Of a stretch of 64,000 bases of DNA, positions 53,302 through 61,559 are shown piece after piece. The notes beneath the pieces are model-generated. The model saw nothing but the letters and a program-made list of their open reading frames with translations, had not been told where the DNA came from and did no database searches. The position numbers and the translations under genes were made by a program. Where the stretch lies: assembly GCF_040274945.1 (NCBI RefSeq), contig NZ_JBEMAR010000002.1:1-64000 (forward strand), in the 5' to 3' direction. Source of the stretch: Carnobacterium_B sp040274945. Its GTDB lineage: Bacteria; Bacillota; Bacilli; Lactobacillales; Carnobacteriaceae. The stretch's first letter is position 1. Each line of letters starts with the position of its first letter.

Positions 53302-53730
53302 TTATTTTGTCTCTGGGTAAGTTTCTTTTATATACTTCACGCTGTCTTGTATCAATTCTTTTAGCACCGCTGAATCAATATCTGCAACTTTTTTAATATA
53401 CAAGCAGCCTTTTCCCATTTTATGCTTGCCAAGTCGACTTAGCTTCTCTGCTCTATTTTCATCATCTGGTTGAGAAAGGTAAATACTGATTTGAGCTTTT
53501 CTAGGAGAGAATCCAACTGGAGCTGCATCTCCCTCATGTCCACTTGCATATTTGTAATGATAGTGTCCAAAACCAATAATAGCTGTTCCCCACATTTTAG
53601 GTTCATAACCTGTTTCTTCACTAAATAATTGAATTAAGCAATGCGCATCTTGCCGTTTCAGTTCGTCTTCAATTTCTTCTACAAACTTCGAGACATTTTC
53701 TGACGTTTCTTGTGTTTTATTTTCAGTCAT
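53302..53730 (-). CDS. DUF1801-type protein
   Basis: A 142-aa small cytoplasmic protein of the DUF1801/YdhG-like family. TGYEPKMWGTAIIGFGHYHY (~46-65) and FSPRKAQISIYLSQ (~74-87) are its core motifs, and MGKGCLYIKKVADID follows. The start is ATG 53730, with GAGGTGG upstream; a TTG six codons earlier is also open. The biochemical function of the family is unknown. It precedes DegV by 24 nt. Confidence 0.85.
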   Translation of the reverse strand: MTENKTQETSENVSKFVEEIEDELKRQDAHCLIQLFSEETGYEPKMWGTAIIGFGHYHYKYASGHEGDAAPVGFSPRKAQISIYLSQPDDENRAEKLSRLGKHKMGKGCLYIKKVADIDSAVLKELIQDSVKYIKETYPETK

Positions 53731-53758
53731 TCCATCCACCTCTTCCAAATTAGTCTAA

Positions 53759-54334
53759 TTAGTAATTATTATCTCGTCTAATCCATGTTGTTGCTTCTTC
53801 AACAGTTAACGTTTGAGTAAAATAGTGATTCCAAACCGAAACTAAATGGTTTAGGTTAGATTTGCCATAAATTTTCTGAGCATTTTCCATCTGTCTCAAA
53901 AAGAGAGAACGATGATCTGTTTCCTCATTAATTTTGATTGAACTCGGATCATCCGTTACAAAAGAACTAAGGTCATTTGGTAGAACGAGTGTCACTTTAC
54001 TATTTAGTACATAAGCAAATAAGTAGCCAGATTCCATAGCTAGCTGAACAGTAATAAGTGTTTCATCAGATACATCTTGCAAATGTCCATTGGCTACATT
54101 AGCAAGCACTTCTGTTCCTTTTGAATCCCACTGTGCAAAAAAAATCGCTGCATTTTTAATGATAACCGGTTTTAACTGCTCAATAATTTTAGCCTTTGTA
54201 TAACTTTTCTTCATTAGTAGCTGGTGGTTTTCAGCAATTTGAAGCAATTGACCTTTTTTATACGCCTTCAAATTATTTTCCAATTTATGATCTGGTATTC
54301 CTTTGATTAACGTTCTATTATGTATTTCTCTCAT
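53759..54334 (-). CDS. Uncharacterised protein with SAP-like N-terminus
   Basis: A 191-aa cytoplasmic protein. The first ~55 residues (KGQLLQIAENHQLLMKKSYT, then KAKIIEQLKPVI) recall the helix-extended-helix of SAP/HeH nucleic acid binding motifs; this is a weak match. The rest shows no family. Start chosen at ATG 54334, 10 nt after AGGAG; the GTG at 54355 is upstream of that site. It is followed within 30 nt by the DUF1801 gene, so they may share a transcript. Confidence 0.65.
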   Translation of the reverse strand: MREIHNRTLIKGIPDHKLENNLKAYKKGQLLQIAENHQLLMKKSYTKAKIIEQLKPVIIKNAAIFFAQWDSKGTEVLANVANGHLQDVSDETLITVQLAMESGYLFAYVLNSKVTLVLPNDLSSFVTDDPSSIKINEETDHRSLFLRQMENAQKIYGKSNLNHLVSVWNHYFTQTLTVEEATTWIRRDNNY

Positions 54335-54455
54335 TTTACCTAAACTCCTATACACTACTATCGTTTACATTCATTCTACCGCATTTTATCTTATTCGTAA
54401 AATAACCAAAAAAAGACACAAGAGTACTTACCTTCTCATATCTTTTCTTTACCAA

Positions 54456-54878
54456 TTAGATGTCCATTGCATTCATATCCATATACATGATTTCCCATAG
54501 ATGTCCGTCTAAGTCTTTAAAGCGACGGCAAAACATCATAGCCTCTTCTTCTTCACTCAAAGCAGTAGTTCTATCTTCCGCTCCATTTTCAATTGCTGTA
54601 TTTACGAGTTTATCAACTGCATCCTTTGATTCCACTTGTAAAGCAAGAATCACTTCATTTTCTTTTGACGTATTTGTTATTCCTAGGTGGGTAAAGCTTG
54701 TAAAGAACTCTTCAGTTAACAGCATCACAAGAATCGAATCCGCGACGATCATACTTGCTCCATTATTATCCGTAAACTGCTCGTTAAATTTAAATCCAAG
54801 TGCTTTAAAAAAATCCATCGATTTTGTTAAATCCTTAACAGGTAGATTAACAAAAATTGCTTTCACTCCAGCAGTCAT
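54456..54878 (-). CDS. VOC (glyoxalase/bleomycin resistance-like) protein
   Basis: A 140-aa metal-binding VOC-fold protein. IFVNLPVKDLTKSMDFFKAL (~8-27) opens the first beta-alpha-beta module and FKDLDGHLWEIMYMD (~120-134), with the terminal Glu ligand, ends the second. GGAGG stands 8 nt before ATG 54878; the longer frame to 54959 is not supported. PhnB-like relatives are mostly uncharacterised. Confidence 0.9.
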   Translation of the reverse strand: MTAGVKAIFVNLPVKDLTKSMDFFKALGFKFNEQFTDNNGASMIVADSILVMLLTEEFFTSFTHLGITNTSKENEVILALQVESKDAVDKLVNTAIENGAEDRTTALSEEEEAMMFCRRFKDLDGHLWEIMYMDMNAMDI

Positions 54879-55131
54879 TTTCCACACCTCCCTTATATGT
54901 AACTTGGCGCCTACTCTTACTTGACTGAATCTATTCACCATTAGTATACTCGTAATCATAAATATTATCCAAACACTCGTCTTCTTTTTTCAGCACTATT
55001 TGCTATAAGATAGGCGTTTTGTTTGATTCTTTAGTAGTAAACGATTATGATTAACTCACTTGTTATACATCAACTGGCACATAAAATGAAACGCATTTAA
55101 GTCGTTCAGTGCTCAAAAGGAGAAAAATACT

Positions 55132-55974
55132 ATGATAGATTCAGATATTACAATCGTTTCAGCTACAGATGACGGATTCGTTCCACATTTAGCTACATTA
55201 TTTTTATCTATTTTAAAAACTAAAAAAGATGAAACCAGAGTTAACTTTTATGTTATTGATGATCATATTTCACTAACCTCTAAAGATGCTTTAAATCGAA
55301 TGGTCAACGAATACAATGCCTCAGTTAGCTATTTGCAAATTGATACATTGACATTTGAAGATATGGTAGAGAGTGACCGTATTCCTAAAACAGCTTATTT
55401 TAGAATTGCGATTCCAAATTATTTTAAACATACGGATATCAAACGAGCAATTTATCTAGACTGTGATATCATTGCTAAAGAAGATATTGAAAATATTTGG
55501 AACGTTGATTTAGGTGATAACCTATTAGCAGCTGTTGAAGATGCTGGTTTCCATGAACGTTTAGACGCTATGGAAATTGATGCAGAATCCAATACGTATT
55601 TTAATTCTGGCATGATGATTATTGATATCGAAAAATGGCGTGCTGAAAAAATATCAGAGCAAGTTTTAACATTCGCTACTGATAACTCAGATGAGTTAAG
55701 ATTTCATGATCAAGATGCATTAAATGCTATCTTACATGATCGCTGGTTAGTCCTTCATCCACGATGGAACGCACAAGCTTACATTATTACGAAAGAACAA
55801 AAACATCCTACAAAAATTGGGAACCAAGAATATACTGAGGCACGCAATGAACCGGCTTTAATTCACTACAGCGGACATGTTAAGCCTTGGCAAAGTGAAT
55901 CAGATCATCCTTACCGGGATGAGTATTTAAATGTACGAGCTGAAACGCCATTCCCTATGGAAGACGAAAATTAA
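55132..55974 (+). CDS. Family 8 glycosyltransferase
   Basis: A 280-aa retaining GT8 enzyme. DITIVSATDDGFVPHLATLF (~5-24) starts the fold, YLDCDIIAKED (~108-118) contains the metal-binding DCD (110-112), and TYFNSGMMIIDIEKWR (~158-173) and IHYSGHVKPW (~244-253) are diagnostic. It resembles LPS/glycan galactosyl- or glucosyltransferases and may decorate wall glycopolymers or surface proteins. AAGGAG precedes the ATG. Stand-alone gene with terminator. Confidence 0.92.
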   Translation: MIDSDITIVSATDDGFVPHLATLFLSILKTKKDETRVNFYVIDDHISLTSKDALNRMVNEYNASVSYLQIDTLTFEDMVESDRIPKTAYFRIAIPNYFKHTDIKRAIYLDCDIIAKEDIENIWNVDLGDNLLAAVEDAGFHERLDAMEIDAESNTYFNSGMMIIDIEKWRAEKISEQVLTFATDNSDELRFHDQDALNAILHDRWLVLHPRWNAQAYIITKEQKHPTKIGNQEYTEARNEPALIHYSGHVKPWQSESDHPYRDEYLNVRAETPFPMEDEN

Positions 55975-55978
55975 AAAT

Positions 55979-56022
55979 AAAAATGAGACAGAGGAGATTT
56001 TAATTCCTCTGTCTCATTTTTT
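55979..56022. terminator. Bidirectional terminator GT8 / DUF503
   Basis: AATGAGACAGAGGA stem (to 55995) pairs with 56005 onward, with A- and T-runs on both ends; it touches the DUF503 stop codon. Confidence 0.9.
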
Positions 56023-56302
56023 ATAGTTCTTCTCGTTCGATTGAATGGATCTCAACTTCTCCGTTATCTTCAATCTCTTGAATTACTTGATCCAGTGTTT
56101 GCTGACACAAAATCCGATTATTGCTTACCACAGCAATTCCTAGCACACCCTGATTGATTGTATCGTGTGCTTCTACTTCAGAAATACTGACATTAAACTT
56201 ATTTTGTGTCTTTTTGATAATACTTTTTATCACGCTACGTTTATCTTTTAAAGAATACGAATGGTAGATCAGAAAAGATACTTTCATACCTAAAACAATC
56301 AT
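56021..56302 (-). CDS. DUF503 protein (YlxP-like)
   Basis: A 93-aa ferredoxin-fold protein. SLKDKRSVIKSIIKKTQNKF (~17-36) and NVSISEVEAHDTINQGVLGI (~37-56) are the DUF503 signature. Homologues (YlxP) often neighbour infB and rbfA, suggesting a role in ribosome maturation; here it is alone. AAGGAG stands before the ATG. Confidence 0.92.
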   Translation of the reverse strand: MIVLGMKVSFLIYHSYSLKDKRSVIKSIIKKTQNKFNVSISEVEAHDTINQGVLGIAVVSNNRILCQQTLDQVIQEIEDNGEVEIHSIEREEL

Positions 56303-56340
56303 GTTGAATCTCCTTTAAGCACATTTTTTCTGATCTTGAG

Positions 56341-56497
56341 TTTGTACTAGTCGAACCACAGCTAAAATTCGAGGTCATTTGATTAATAAAATAGATTTAC
56401 TAATCAAATGCTAGCTGAAATTCGGGATTGTTTGACTAATAAAATAGATTTACTATTCAAATGGCATCTGATATGTGAGCTCATTTGACTAGTACCG
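56341..56497. repeat. 53-bp tandem repeat array with inverted arms
   Basis: Copies of TTTGAYTAATAAAATAG start at 56378 and 56431, and a truncated copy at 56484; a degenerate copy precedes. The first complete unit contains a CATTTGATTA/TAATCAAATG dyad. It fills most of the 203-bp gap between the DUF503 and RsuA-type genes. Confidence 0.8.
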
Positions 56498-56505
56498 ACT
56501 AGAAA

Positions 56506-57225
56506 TTATTTGAAATAAGGCTTCAATGCAGCTAGTTCTTCTGAATGCAACGCTCGGTAAGAACCTAATGGCAATGTTTTGTCGAGCTGCAACGGACCCA
56601 TCGAAAGCCGTTTAAGATAAATGACTTTTTTCCCAACCGATAAGAACATTTTCTTAACTTGATGAAATTTCCCTTCGCTAATCTCCAATAACACTTTACT
56701 TTCAGCATCACTTTGACTAAGAATGGTCAACTTTGCTGGTTTGCATTTAACGCCTCCATCAAAGACAATTCCGGAAGCAAATGCATCTTGATCTTCGCTA
56801 GTGACTCGTTCGTTAACAACAGCTTCATAACACTTTATCACTTCTTTTTTTGGGATCAGCAACTGATAACCCAATTGCCCGTTATTTGTCAGTAAAAGCA
56901 ATCCCTCAGTATCTTTATCTAGTCGTCCTACCGGAAATAATCCGGGTACACGTTGGGAAGGGTCTATCAAATCAATGACCGTTTGATTCAATACATCAGT
57001 TACTGCACTCACTACACCAGCTGGCTTATGCAGCATGTAGTAGACATGCGGTTGATGATGAATGCGTTCCCCAGAAACTTTAACTTCTTGTAACTGCGGA
57101 TCCACATTAAGATTATCCACTAGTGCAATTTGTCCATTCACTTGGACTTGTTTACTTTTAATCAATCGTTTAACTGTACGGCGTGAACCGAATCCTGTCT
57201 CAAACAATAATTTATCTAACCGCAT
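56506..57225 (-). CDS. RsuA-type 16S rRNA pseudouridine synthase
   Basis: A 239-aa enzyme with an S4 domain (~1-60; LLFETGFGSRRTVKRLIKSK) and the catalytic motif GRLDKDTEGLLLLTNNG (~101-117) carrying the active Asp. EGKFHQVKKMFLSVGKKVIYL is the RsuA C-terminal block. The length fits RsuA (16S U516) rather than the longer RluB, though the exact target is inferred. AAGGAG precedes the ATG. Confidence 0.92.
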   Translation of the reverse strand: MRLDKLLFETGFGSRRTVKRLIKSKQVQVNGQIALVDNLNVDPQLQEVKVSGERIHHQPHVYYMLHKPAGVVSAVTDVLNQTVIDLIDPSQRVPGLFPVGRLDKDTEGLLLLTNNGQLGYQLLIPKKEVIKCYEAVVNERVTSEDQDAFASGIVFDGGVKCKPAKLTILSQSDAESKVLLEISEGKFHQVKKMFLSVGKKVIYLKRLSMGPLQLDKTLPLGSYRALHSEELAALKPYFK

Positions 57226-57381
57226 TCGATTGCTCCTTGTACTTTATCTGTTTTCTAGTTATAGAATACGTTATAGCTCTCTTCTTTGTCAATGTGCGAA
57301 TAGACTAATATCGTCTTCTAAGGAAGCAATCACAACAACTTAATGGAACAAATTTCTTTCTAGTCGGTGTTTGTTCCGTTC

Positions 57382-58461
57382 TTATGAATTTTGAAAATAA
57401 GGTTCATCTAACCTGATGATTTTCCCATCGAGATCAACTGTTGCATTTACACCATAAGGTAAAGCACATCTAGGATAAGCGTGACCGAAATTAACATTAT
57501 ATAAAATAGGCAATGTCTCATCATCAATCACTTTTAGAAAGATGTCTTTATAATCTTCGTAGTACACCTCGTTTTGTGGTTTTCCAATTATCATTCCACT
57601 AATGACAGAGAATATTCCCGTTTGCTTTAACGTTTTTAAATATTTCTTTAAAGTATCTGGAGTTGGTTTTTCTTCACTTGTTTCTAAAAATAAGATCTTA
57701 CCTGTCCATTCCTTTAACGAAGGAAATAATTGATAGTTTTTACAGATCTCTGCTTCATCTGGATATCGTTCTCCAACCAAAACATCATAGAGACTTTCCA
57801 CGCAACCTCCAAGCAATGGACCAGAAAAAGTTCCTGTTCCTTGCAAAACTTCATAACCATAATTTTCATCATGCTGCATCCGATCTTGTCCTAAAACTTG
57901 TTTAGAAAAATCGGTGCGCTCTTCATACCATAAATTACTGGAACGGATTTCTTGTTGTTCATGACCTTCAAAGTAACCATGTAATGTTTCTTTTGTGTAC
58001 GGCAACAAATGATTCGCTAATTCAGCAATATCTGTAATAAAACTTGGTCCATAAAACGAAACCATTTCTAATTTGTAAAACATCAAATGGTTTATTGTAG
58101 TGTCAGAAAATCCTGTAAATAATTTAGGCATCTCTTGTACATTCCGTACAAATTCTTCGTCTTCCAATAAATAGGGCAGCAATCGATAAGTATCGTCGCC
58201 TCCAATTGCCGCTATAATGCCTTTAATAGATGGATCATTAAATGCGTCTTTTAAATCTTGTGCTCGTTCTTCAGGATGTTTTTTTAGATACTCTACTCCT
58301 TTAAGTGTATTCGTCATAAATACTGGTTTCAATCCTAAAGCCTCTAAGCGTTTTTTTCCTAGTTCTAATTGGTGCGCACAAAATTCCTCTCCTAAAATAC
58401 CGCTCGAAAGACTAACTATGGCTACTTTATCTCCGTTTTTTAACGAATAGGGTTTTATCAT
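57382..58461 (-). CDS. LD-carboxypeptidase / MccF-like S66 peptidase
   Basis: A 359-aa serine peptidase of family S66. The nucleophile Ser119 lies in LFTGFSDTTINHL, the Glu is in ILFLETSEEKPTPD and the His is in NVNFGHAYPRCALP, giving the Ser-Glu-His triad. IIAAIGGDDTYRLLPYL (~82-98) is the conserved support loop. It either trims L,D-linked peptidoglycan peptides (recycling) or cleaves microcin C-like toxins; the size fits MccF-type enzymes. AAGGAGGG precedes the ATG. Confidence 0.92.
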   Translation of the reverse strand: MIKPYSLKNGDKVAIVSLSSGILGEEFCAHQLELGKKRLEALGLKPVFMTNTLKGVEYLKKHPEERAQDLKDAFNDPSIKGIIAAIGGDDTYRLLPYLLEDEEFVRNVQEMPKLFTGFSDTTINHLMFYKLEMVSFYGPSFITDIAELANHLLPYTKETLHGYFEGHEQQEIRSSNLWYEERTDFSKQVLGQDRMQHDENYGYEVLQGTGTFSGPLLGGCVESLYDVLVGERYPDEAEICKNYQLFPSLKEWTGKILFLETSEEKPTPDTLKKYLKTLKQTGIFSVISGMIIGKPQNEVYYEDYKDIFLKVIDDETLPILYNVNFGHAYPRCALPYGVNATVDLDGKIIRLDEPYFQNS

Positions 58462-58599
58462 AATTTCCCTCCTTTTTAGTTTTCCTCTAAAATAATATAT
58501 GTATTTTTAATAATATACCAAACTTCTTTAAAAATAGCATTCTATTAGATGATTTTTTAATTTTAGTGTTGGTTTGACTCCTTATTCTAAATGTTATTA

Positions 58600-58640
58600 A
58601 AAAATGCGTCCACTACTTTATGTAGTAGACGCATTTTTTT
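58600..58640 (-). terminator. Terminator
   Basis: AAAAAATGCGTC stem (58600-58616 with 58622-58640; one mismatch) followed by a T-run on the minus strand. Confidence 0.88.
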
Positions 58641-58654
58641 ATTTAAATATAAAC

Positions 58655-58864
58655 TCAATCGATATCGTAAAAATATGAAATTGCTTTAGATACAATAAAA
58701 AAGTAACCGCAATAAAGAATTAGAAAGTAGCTCCAAGCATAAAAACTGTTGCTTACTGTTAAAAAATCCAATTGTGGAATATGACTCTGTGTGTAAGTTG
58801 TTAAAGTTAGTGCCAAAAGAACTTTTAAAATTAATAATATAGAATCTACAAAGTCTTCAATCAT
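58655..58864 (-). CDS. Small membrane protein (69 aa)
   Basis: Two hydrophobic helices (~5-22 and ~42-61), a short polar loop (TQSHIPQLD) and an acidic-aromatic end (FYDID). GAGGTG precedes the ATG and a terminator follows, which supports a real gene. No family recognised. First of a run of very small genes. Confidence 0.7.
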   Translation of the reverse strand: MIEDFVDSILLILKVLLALTLTTYTQSHIPQLDFLTVSNSFYAWSYFLILYCGYFFIVSKAISYFYDID

Positions 58865-59023
58865 TTTACACCTCTATGTTTATATGTTAGCGTTATCAAA
58901 TTGTACTAGCCATTTACTTTTATTTCAACAGTATTCCTGTAATCTTTTTATATTTTAACTGATTCAGTCTTACTTCTACAACAAATATGCCTAAGTTTTC
59001 ACACATATAAGTTGGTCATCTAT

Positions 59024-59203
59024 TTAATGATTTCTTTTTAAATAATATTTGGTAGTCCAACTTCCTACCCAACAAAAAGGAACTATAAATACTCGCGCGT
59101 TAGTAAAAAGTGGATAATGATCATCAATCATCAGTAAAAAAAGCAGTACACCCATCCACAACAAAAGAGCTAGCCATTCTTTTTTCCTTACTTCACTAAT
59201 CAT
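59024..59203 (-). CDS. Small membrane protein (59 aa)
   Basis: ATG at 59201-59203 to TAA at 59024-59026. Opens MISEVRKKEWLALLLWMGVL, with one long hydrophobic helix, then a DDHYP turn and a second weaker helix (VFIVPFCWVGSW), and a basic end (YLKRNH). AGGGG lies ~10 nt upstream. Amino acid composition is that of a true membrane protein. No family recognised. Confidence 0.6.
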   Translation of the reverse strand: MISEVRKKEWLALLLWMGVLLFLLMIDDHYPLFTNARVFIVPFCWVGSWTTKYYLKRNH

Positions 59204-59275
59204 TTAATACACGCCCCTATCAAACAAGCCTTTTCATTCCTTTATACTTCAGGTAACTATTATGTATAACATGAC

Positions 59276-59689
59276 TTATTGTATAATTAAACTATTTAGT
59301 ATAGCGTCTTCACCATTCAATAATACAATTAAGTACTCGTGTTCATAATCTTTATCCACATTAATTTCATAATAAAGTGGTGTATAATAGTCATCCGCTT
59401 CTTCTGGTATTACTGTATCTGTAAAAGCTATCTTTAATTTATCTCCATCTTCTATGATCTCTGCATCAACTGTTGGACCGATAGAATTAAGAATGGCTTA
59501 GGTTATTCCTGACTTTTCAGAGACTATAGTTACATCTCCTGGTTCATTTGAAATTGGATCAAGGTTTGAGATAGGATTTACTTCTTGAATAGTTGTCTCG
59601 TCATTATTACCGCAGCCAATCAAAACGAGTGAACAAAAAGGAATTAAAATTAAGTTCTTCATATTGAATTTGCTCTTCTGAATAGTCAT
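59276..59689 (-). pseudogene. Lipoprotein gene interrupted by an in-frame stop
   Basis: The first 63 codons encode a lipoprotein signal (ILIPFCSLVLIGCGNN, lipobox LIGC) and a short linker ending SEKSGIT. A TAA at 59498-59500 stops it. The same frame then continues for 73 codons to a second TAA (59276-59278) and reads like normal protein: AILNSIGPTVDAEI, KLKIAFTDTVIPEEADDYY, YEHEYLIVLLNGEDAILN. One base change explains this. The ATG at 59662 is an alternative start. It is either a recent pseudogene, a sequencing error, or a readthrough case. Confidence 0.75.
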
Positions 59690-59712
59690 TTTTATGTAAC
59701 TCTAGCCAAAAC

Positions 59713-59868
59713 TTATTTCTCAATATCTGATCTGCGAAGCATGTAATATCCAATGGCTATTAGAGCATATCCTAAGCCAAGTCTTTGATTCAATATTTCA
59801 AAAATCGCTATTCCAAAAATTAAAATAGAGAAATAGTGATACCATTGAGATTTATTTATTTTTTTCAC
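59713..59868 (-). CDS. Small membrane protein (51 aa)
   Basis: GTG at 59866-59868, 6 nt after GGAGGAG, to TAA at 59713-59715. MKKINKSQWYHYFSILIFGI opens it; a hydrophobic span (~12-27), a short polar break (NQRLG), a second span (YALIAIGYYML) and a charged end (RRSDIEK) follow. It is 23 nt upstream of the broken lipoprotein gene. No family recognised. Confidence 0.65.
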   Translation of the reverse strand: MKKINKSQWYHYFSILIFGIAIFEILNQRLGLGYALIAIGYYMLRRSDIEK

Positions 59869-60015
59869 TTAAACTCCTCCATAGATAATTCCTTAAATCT
59901 TTTTACTGTCTAAATTATCTATGAAAGGTCTTTCTTTTAAAAGAACCTATTAGTTTACACGGTAGCAACCAGCAGTTGCATCCTTATAGTAGCAACATTT
60001 ATAGACTTGTCAAAA

Positions 60016-60231
60016 TTATTCTTCTTCATAAAATTGAATAGTCATTCCTTCAAACATTAAACTATCTAATTCGCTTTTTTTGATTTCTTTGTCTGTTATT
60101 TTAAACACTTCAATCGTTTCGTCCATTATAATTTTTAACAATAAATCTTTTTCATTTTTATTTATGTACACAAGCTCTGTGTAGAGATCCTCTTTATAAC
60201 AAATTCCAACTTCTTCTATTTCACCCATCAT
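60016..60231 (-). CDS. Small acidic protein (71 aa)
   Basis: A cytoplasmic, Glu/Lys-rich 71-aa protein (KNEKDLLLKIIMDETIEVFK). GAGGAG stands 7 nt before the ATG. Alternating beta- and helix-like segments but no motif or family. Part of the small-gene island; function unknown. Confidence 0.65.
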   Translation of the reverse strand: MMGEIEEVGICYKEDLYTELVYINKNEKDLLLKIIMDETIEVFKITDKEIKKSELDSLMFEGMTIQFYEEE

Positions 60232-60396
60232 TTCAACACTCCTCTTTTATTTATTAAGTGCAACCAATAGTTGCTAATTGTAAACTGATCCGTTCTTTAA
60301 AATTTAATCAAAATAAGGGATAATAGGATTAGTAAGTGACTTAACAAAACGCTTAGTCATTTCTTAATACACTACTATAAGAAAGGATAAGTAACA

Positions 60397-60639
60397 ATGA
60401 AAACTTATAAACAAAAAGCTCTTTTACTTGTTGGTATAAATTTAGCTGTTATTATTGGTTTCATTTTTTATCCTAAAGATATTAATGGAAATCCTTTTAT
60501 TCTTTCACTAGCAATCGCTATTAATAGTTACGATTTACTAACGATTAAAGAACCGTTGCCAAAAACTTATTTATTTTCTAGATACACCTTTATTTTGTTA
60601 CTAATTTTAGGATTACTATTGTCATTAATAAATCGTTAA
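60397..60639 (+). CDS. Small membrane protein (80 aa)
   Basis: Three hydrophobic stretches (~8-24, ~33-45, ~60-77) with charged breaks (YPKDINGN, IKEPLPKT). AAAGGA precedes the ATG. It is 40 nt before another membrane protein gene on the same strand and likely co-transcribed. No family recognised. Confidence 0.68.
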   Translation: MKTYKQKALLLVGINLAVIIGFIFYPKDINGNPFILSLAIAINSYDLLTIKEPLPKTYLFSRYTFILLLILGLLLSLINR

Positions 60640-60679
60640 ACTTATTTATAAAATAGACTCTCAAAATGGAGGTATACAT

Positions 60680-61075
60680 ATGAAGAAAAGATCATTTTTC
60701 AATCCATTACTTGTTACATTGTTTCCTATTGTAACGCTAGGGATAGTTCCATGGATTATTTACTATGCAAAAATAATTTCTGCTCAGACTTATAGTTTAA
60801 CAGGTTTTTGGGCAATTAGTATCTGTTGGCTACTCCTCAGCATAACTATAACGTTAATCAGTTACCAATTAGTTCATTACTTTGATAAAAAAGATAAGTT
60901 TACAAAATGGATCCTAATTGCCTGGATAGCTATTTTAATTTTCTTATTGGTTGGTTATTACTTTGGTTATAGTTTATCCATTTATGCAGCTCTCAACCTC
61001 ATTGGTACCCCTTTTGTCGAATTGACTCTTGGGTTTTACCTAAGTTTAACTGTTTTACTTTATATTAAACGATAG
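60680..61075 (+). CDS. Membrane protein (131 aa, four helices)
   Basis: Helices at ~8-30, ~43-64, ~75-95 and ~103-128; the loop HYFDKKDKFTKW is cytoplasmic in a positive-inside model. GGAGG stands before the ATG. Paired with the 80-aa protein gene and followed by a strong terminator. No family recognised; bacteriocin-immunity-like topology is possible but unproven. Confidence 0.7.
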   Translation: MKKRSFFNPLLVTLFPIVTLGIVPWIIYYAKIISAQTYSLTGFWAISICWLLLSITITLISYQLVHYFDKKDKFTKWILIAWIAILIFLLVGYYFGYSLSIYAALNLIGTPFVELTLGFYLSLTVLLYIKR

Positions 61076-61104
61076 AATTATTATATAATTTATCAATCAA
61101 AAAT

Positions 61105-61158
61105 AAGTTAGCACCTAAACTTAGAGTTATTTTTCTAAGAGTTGGTGCTAACTTTTTA
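61105..61158 (+). terminator. Terminator of small membrane protein pair
   Basis: AAGTTAGCACC (61105-61115) pairs with 61144-61154, with an inner CTTAGA/TCTAAG stem and a T-run. Confidence 0.88.
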
Positions 61159-61299
61159 TTTATTCTCAATCCGTTTCCTCTAATTTATACAATTTCCTCT
61201 CAATTTGGTGCAAGAATCATATTTTCTTTAGTTTACCAATTTTAGGTTTCTATCTGCAACTACCTTGTCCTACAGGAGAATAAAAGTAGAATATATTGT

Positions 61300-61442
61300 T
61301 TCACTCCTCCATTAAACCAACTTTGATGGAGAAGTGAAGCTATTTTTTGTCGTCACTCATCCATGAAGAGCCATTTTTCGGACAAGTAGCCTACTTTTTG
61401 ACCTCTACTCTTCCGTTAACGGTCATTTCATGGACAAGTGGT
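61300..61442. repeat. 52-bp tandem repeat array, same family as 52142-52320
   Basis: Forward motifs TCACTCCTCCAT, TCACTCATCCAT and CTACTCTTCCGT start at 61301, 61353 and 61405 (52 bp apart). Reversed motifs ATGGAGAAGTGAA (61326) and CATGGACAAGTG (61429) lie between. The sequence matches the arms of the 52142 array, so they share an origin. Confidence 0.8.
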
Positions 61443-61459
61443 TTACTCCTATTTGCAAA

Positions 61460-61517
61460 ACAAAAAAACTCATTCTTACTCTTGAAGGAATGATCCACCA
61501 AAAATAAGAATGAGTTT
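61460..61517 (-). terminator. rlmCD terminator
   Basis: AAACTCATTCTTA (61466-61478) pairs with 61505-61517 over a 26-nt loop; seven T on the minus strand. Confidence 0.8.
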
Positions 61518-61559
61518 ACTGAATGAGCTTCAAACAGCTCTTTCATATATATAAAATGA

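Larger units (their letters stand above)
61159..61559. other. Intergenic region with 52-bp array
   Basis: No gene. It contains the repeat array 61300-61442 and the rlmCD terminator (61460-61517) between convergent genes. Confidence 0.6.
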
